DNA of 64,000 nt from NCBI GenBank assembly GCA_000310025.1, contig FN649736.1:648016-712015 (forward strand), read 5' to 3'. Positions 59,705 through 64,000 of this stretch are shown piece after piece; the stretch's first letter is position 1, and each line of letters opens with the position of its first letter. Made by a program: the position numbers and the translations under genes. The notes beneath the pieces were generated by a model. The model ran no database searches and was not told where the DNA came from. It worked only from the letters and a program-made list of their open reading frames with translations. The DNA comes from Ectocarpus siliculosus. Taxonomy: Eukaryota; Sar; Phaeophyceae; Ectocarpales; Ectocarpaceae.

Positions 59705-62700
59705 CCGTTGCTCAGTCATCCTCACCAGAAGATGACGGGAACACCGCCACGGCGGAGTTGTTCCAGAACGAGCAGCCCGAGAGCAGAGGCGAAGAGGCAA
59801 TCGCGGCCAGAGCCCCTCCGATCCCGTGCCCCTGCCTGAAACCCCTCCCCAAGGCATTCCCGTCTGTGGGGACGCCCCCGGATCCGGCGATGTTTGAGGT
59901 AAACTTGCAGTTAACCTTGGGGAAAATTCCGTTAAGAAAACAAACGTCACGCAGAACGCAACCAAATTTCGGTTCCCGTTCAGTTCCGGGCTTGGCAAGA
60001 TTCAGGTTCGATTTTTGCTAAGGGACTTCAATGGTTTAATGCAGAGAGAGGAAAGGTGTTTGAGAGAGAAAACGCCAAAACGCCAAAACATCTGGAGAAC
60101 ACCAACAAAAGTCCGTAAACATGGTACGCTTCGGCGACAAAAAACAATCTCCACAGCAAAAAATCCGTACAAAAGTTGTGAGAAAAACACCAAAAAAGCC
60201 ACCAAAGCCGGCAGATTATCGACGTCCCTCCGGGAACTTGTCCTCAAAGACCGGTCTCAACACCACAAACACTGCAGTGAAACCAGTGCATCGCGCGAGC
60301 TCGCGCAGCGGTTAGGAGCGGACAGCACAACTGGGGCCTCGTACCCAACGAGCCAACAATTCACATGCAACACCCCCCTTCTCAAGAACATACGGGGATG
60401 CACGACCGACCGACCACAGCCCTCCGGCTGAAGCCAACACTCACAAACGTCGGGGGCGGGGTTTCCATTCCGCCATCAGAGGCGGCGGCGGCGGCGGCGG
60501 CGGCGGGGGAGCTTCCTCCTCCCCGGGAAAGGAACAGCAGCACCGCTCCGCCGGTAGCCGGGGCCGCGCCACCCCCCCCCTCGGCGGCGTTGCCGGTGAA
60601 GTTGCACCCGGTGAACCTGGGAAAGGCGAAGCGGATCGCCGCGGCGCCGCCCTGGCCGGCCCCGCTGTAGACGTTGTTCGTGGCCGCTCCCCTGGCCTCG
60701 TTGCCCTCGAACAGGCAATCGTCAAAGGCCGCCCCTCCGCTGTCGTTGTTGTTGTTGTCGTCGTCGCGTGCTGGGGGAGAAGAGGATCCAACCGAACGTT
60801 TGTTTTGGAGGGGGGCAGAAGCACCCGTGTGGTATGCAGCACCAGCGAGAGGCACCAGAGAGGAGGAGGAGGAGGAGGAGGACGGGACCAAACGGAGATG
60901 TACGCTGTATGGCGTCATGCATAGCACGGTAAAGATCTTCGGTAGAGCTTTCCGCAATTCTCATTGCCTCCCCCCCCCCTCCCCTATGAGCACCATGCGT
61001 GCCGAGTTGTATACATTTAGGCATGACACAGCAGTAGGGATCTCCGGCAGAGGCTTCCGCGACTCTGATTGGCCGACCGCCGCCCGCTCTGCCCCTCCCC
61101 ACACGAGCTAAGCCAACACATGGCTGACAGGCGCCTCCAACGGCAACCAACCAAACGTGGATTATATCGCAACTCTCATCCTGCACAACATCGTCGCCTC
61201 CACCAACAAAAATTCGACAATCTTGCACCCCCCCCCCCCCCTCCCCTGCCTCAGCGTCTCGATATCACGACCCCGCGATACCACCAGCCCCCAAGCACCC
61301 CTCTCTCCTCCGACACAAACGCCACGAACAGTTACCTGCCACGGCAGCCGTCGCCTGAGGCCCCCGCCCGGTGAGGCTGACCGCGCCTCCCGAGCAGCCG
61401 GCGTCGAGAGCCCCCGTCTCGCAGCGGTTTCTCCGCAGAGAAACGCCTGACAGGGTGATGGCCGACCCGGAGACGTGGATTCCGCCGCCTTGACCGGACA
61501 AGCAAGAAGGGTCCGACGCCCCGACGTCCTGGCGGCAGCGCGGATGGGAGGGGGGGGTGCTATGTATGGACATCGACAGGTTGGGTGGCGGGAGGATGAT
61601 AAAAAAACGTTGACCCATTGTTGTGGGGAGGGTTGCGAAAGAGGGCGCTGTGTTCGAAGCTTGACAAGTTGTGGCGAGAAGATGCAAGCAGACCATGCTT
61701 CGAAACCTTGCGGTGGGGAAACAGACAGCTCAGCGCTAGCCCGCGGGGAGCGATCACCCTGATGGCACGCTGAGTGGCCTTACGGTGGTCGGGGTGACCG
61801 CGAGCGCAAAAGCAAACAACATCATCGAAACCTTTCCTTCCCAGCATCGAGAACCATTAAACTGACGATAAAACCGCGGGAAGCCAAACCCACAAGACAA
61901 TCAACACACATGCACGACCCTAATTTAGCCCCCAATGACAAAGGAAATGTGTAGTTCCCGATGACAACTATTATTTAATAAACGAAGAACAGCAGCAAGG
62001 CAAAAAAAGAACAGCAGCTACATAAAGTCAACGCGGAATGATATATCTCCCGACGCAGACCCCCCCTACCTCTGGCCCAGCCACGTTCCCCTCGAGCACG
62101 CAGCCCTCGGACATCGTCAGGCTAGCTGACGCCGACACCGCAACGCCTCCCCCGGCCCCCTTGTGGGTGTAGCTGGACGCAGCGGTGTTGTTGACGAACT
62201 TCGTCCTGGCCAGCACCGCCTTCGCACCGTCCTCTACCCAGATCCCTCCGCCGGAGCCCCCCTTTCCCGCCGCGTTTGCGACGAAGCTCGAGTCGCTGGG
62301 TGCGGGAAGCCGGGGGAAAGACGAAACAAGTGCGTTAGGGTCGTTTCAAACGCACCAACTCCCTCGAAATCAATATCTCGAAAAATTGCATAACTCCGAA
62401 AGTGAACCAACCCGTCGAGATACCCACGCCCTGCCGCTTGATCTAAGAGTATGCTGTTGTTTTGGGCACATGTTATTCGTGAAAATCATGCCGCCGGGTG
62501 TGGTACTGTGCGTGTTTGGTGTTATCCTACGGGGGGGGGGGGGGTTATCTTGCGTCCTGTAAAGCATGCATACACTTGCTGGCTGAAGCAAAACTCTTCC
62601 CTACAGATGAAATCTTGGGCAGCCCGCTGGTCCAAACAAAACCCCAGCAGGCACAAAACACAATCATCGCTAAAATAAACAACTATTTATACTTTCCGCG

Positions 62701-64000
62701 GGCGAAAAACGACCCGGGATAAATAACCGGGGCACTCCCTCAAGCAGACAAAAAAAACAAGGGGAACCCTCCCCCAATACTGCTCGACCATCAGTGGCAA
62801 CACAGGTAAGCCAAACAAGGCGTTGCTAACTACTACCTACCATATATGACGTTGATATTGTTCCCCGGACTCATGTATCCCAACATAAACCCACGTTGTT
62901 GTTGGAAATGAACTTTTCCTTTTCCTAAGAAAAAAAAAACAACAAAAACACAATCCAAGCCCTGCCAAAAAAAATTCCTGCCTCATGTCCAAAACCTGTG
63001 TGGGTCCCCCAGTCGCGAGCCCAGCCCCGAAGGACGCCAGCTGACCAAACAGGTCGATTCCCTCCGCCACGTTGTTCTCGAAACGGCAGCCGCTCACGGT
63101 CGCGTCGGAGTCGTCCAGGTATGCCCCGCCACCGATGCCTGCAACGACGCCGACGGTAGGATATAAATGCGGGGGAATTGATACCCGTTCGCCCCAGTGG
63201 TGGTTTCAGTTCGGAATCTCACAAAAATTTTAGGCCCTTGGGGCTGTGGGTTCCAACCTCTCCGGGACGGAACATGTCACGATTCGCAGGAGCGTGGTAA
63301 GGGCGAAGCCGCGACTATCTGCACGAAAGCGAGAATTGATTCATGTCGCGTTAAAAACACGACAAACAGTAGCATTCCAGCAGAAAAAAAACTTCTGCGT
63401 AGCGTCACATTCACATACACCAAACGGTGGATGCTGGCCGTCAGAAGAGATGGGACGGATATCCAACCACATCTACCCACTCCAACCGTATTCGTGAACG
63501 GCGCGCTGATGATCGACCTTTACGCCTGAACAACTCCTTGCATCGGCAGTCAGTTTCGTCGACTGTATAGCTCTCGCAGGGATGATAATCTTGGTTTAGT
63601 AGTAGGGGGTAAGGGGCAGGGTTGGTGGTCAGGGATAAGGTTTCGGAATCCCCCTCTCAACTCCGTAGATAAACAAAAAAACATCCTCGCGAATTCGGCC
63701 GTCCTTCAGGTAAGTCTGGGCACGCGCTCGTTCGCCGACAATCCCCCACTGCATCGGGCAAGCACGCAGCCAAAGCCAGACCAGACAGCGAGTGGGGCCC
63801 GCGCCACGTTTCAGTACAGCCTTACGGCGCTCACCAATACTGCAACACCAACGCCATCACCACCAAATGAATACCTGCCGAGGCTTTCGCCATGGCCGTA
63901 GCACCGTTGCCCGAGAAGTGGCACCCCCTCGCGGTCACCGAGCAACTCCTGGCCGCGAGCCCCCCCCCCTTGGCGTACTCGTCACGGGCCTGACGTCGGT
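42427..64000 (-). CDS. Receptor-like TKL protein kinase with beta-helix, PSI-like and EGF-like ectodomain (5' end outside window)
   Basis: Minus-strand exons in transcript order: >64000-63875, 63138-62996, 62295-62070, 61528-61336, 60770-60445, 59903-59726, 58527-58347, 58011-57549, 57104-56292, 55755-55316, 54324-54098, 53577-53423, 52186-52064, 50955-50868, 50403-50301, 49647-49573, 49195-48962, 47816-47708, 46720-46635, 45920-45787, 45375-45248, 44494-44393, 44079-43594, 43035-42859, 42513-42427 (stop TAG). Every junction from 62295 downward is phase-consistent; the step 62996 to 62295 is not, so an exon is missing or a donor misplaced there. About 1800 residues are visible. Order: Gly/Ala-rich beta-helix repeats, PSI-like, EGF-like, one membrane segment, linker, kinase. 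Expected at the plasma membrane with the kinase inside; ligand unknown. Confidence 0.8.
48731..48960. repeat. Tandem duplication with (CA)n microsatellites
   Basis: Two copies of a segment (TGACGTC.....TCA.TGGTCAGCCGGTTAGCGCGGTC then (CA)n) begin near 48739 and 48879. The second (CA)n run ends at 48961 and directly abuts the exon at 48962, so on the transcribed strand the donor reads AG followed by GTGTGTGTG. Other (CA)n runs occur at 42538-42561 and 47618-47633. Confidence 0.8.
48962..49647 (-). other. Juxtamembrane linker exons
   Basis: Exon 49647-49573 encodes QRKQVEAVMGTLQELKRGLL, a likely amphipathic helix just inside the membrane. Exon 49195-48962 starts SIGDDDVNLAPFGGKSNRM, contains a run of about 13 glycines encoded by a C-rich (minus G-rich) tract at about 49034-49072, and ends QDLQQNLAL. 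Its 5' splice site lies inside a (GT)n microsatellite. Confidence 0.65.
50301..50403 (-). other. Transmembrane exon of the receptor kinase
   Basis: One 103-base exon encodes GAVALSLSLSALLLVMLSLACG, about 21 uncharged residues, followed directly by the basic residues RSR, consistent with the positive-inside rule and an intracellular kinase. The phase fits both the EGF-like exon upstream and the exon 49647-49573 downstream. Confidence 0.75.
50868..52186 (-). other. PSI-like and EGF-like membrane-proximal exons
   Basis: Exon 52186-52064 encodes ACLLNMECSWCGDQDGMGC, matching the PSI consensus (C..N..C.WC.....C), followed by a basic stretch and a further Cys. Exon 50955-50868 encodes CCPLGCNGVGEC and CSCRWLYAG; joined in phase to the next exon it gains SSC, completing an EGF-like cysteine pattern just outside the membrane segment. 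Both exons join in phase 0. The acceptor of the PSI exon is a pure C-tract of about 17 followed by AG. Confidence 0.65.
55790..55912. repeat. CAG/CTG trinucleotide tract in a receptor-kinase intron
   Basis: An imperfect (CAG)n/(AGCAGA)n array of about 120 bases lies just upstream (transcript sense CTG) of the exon starting at 55755. It creates a spurious poly-Leu frame on the minus strand. Other simple tracts in the introns of this gene are (GAA)n at about 53388-53418 and (AAC)n at about 59627-59706. Confidence 0.85.
63594..63672 (+). repeat. Dispersed G-rich repeat, copy 3 of 3
   Basis: Starts in AGTAGTAGGGGGTAAGGGGC, then GGGTTGGTGGTCAGGG, and ends CCCCCTCTCAACTCCGTAGA. It matches the copy at 20636-20707 in layout and in the C-rich tail. 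It lies within the intron between exons 63875 and 63138 of the receptor-kinase gene, on the opposite strand. Confidence 0.4.

Larger units (their letters stand above)
53423..64000 (-). other. Ectodomain: Pmp-like right-handed beta-helix exons
   Basis: Twelve exons encode repeated Gly-Gly-Ala/Ile stretches with Asn-rich turns typical of chlamydial-Pmp-like and PbH1 repeats: GCHFSGNGA, GCRFENNVAEG, GCVLEGNVAG, SGQGGGIHVSG, CLFEGNEARG, GCNFTGNAAEGGGG and GCSFWNNSAVAV. The FxxN/GN plus GG[AI] alternation is the recognisable signature. The exon 57104-56292 (271 codons) is long and low in complexity. In other organisms such repeats fold as solenoids; binding partner unknown. Confidence 0.65.

Overview
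The window reads as nuclear DNA of a brown alga (Ectocarpus-like stramenopile). Genes are split into many short exons with GT-AG introns. A minus-strand locus carries tandem cysteine/histidine repeats with the exact EsV-1-7 spacing (C-X4-C-X16-C-X2-H-X12), a family best known from brown algae and their phaeovirus EsV-1. Predicted proteins include discoidin/beta-helix secreted proteins and a TKL receptor kinase. Species assignment is inference; no rRNA or organelle marker is present.

Layout. 1-2154 (+): the last four exons of a secreted-type protein gene. 5087-18728 (+): a complete 27-exon paralogue (about 1180 aa) with signal peptide, three intact and one diverged F5/8-type-C-like modules, and a C-terminal right-handed beta-helix-like region homologous to gene 1. 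18729-23498: intergenic, with a 455-bp tandem repeat. 23499-26107 (-): an EsV-1-7 repeat pseudogene broken by a nonsense codon, a deletion and a 460-bp foldback insertion with tRNA-like segments. 27597-29690: nested tandem repeats. 30284-37757 (+): a Ty1/copia retrotransposon with 357-bp LTRs, 5-bp target duplication and a damaged gag-pol that also holds a 100-N assembly gap. 38707-40025: an array of 14-bp palindromes followed by minisatellites. 40949-41033 (-): a degenerate tRNA-Ser-like sequence. 42427-64000 (-): a large receptor-kinase gene running off the right edge.

The receptor-kinase gene is the most interesting coding locus. Its exon chain is phase-consistent from 62295 down to the stop at 42427. 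It gives a glycine-rich Pmp-like beta-helix ectodomain, a PSI-like exon, an EGF-like exon, one transmembrane segment, a juxtamembrane linker and a complete TKL/RAF-like kinase with a very long activation-segment insertion. The two plus-strand genes and the receptor all look extracellular or cell-surface, but nothing in the sequence shows that they act together. All exon boundaries were read by eye from splice signals, open frame and phase; transcripts would be needed to confirm them.
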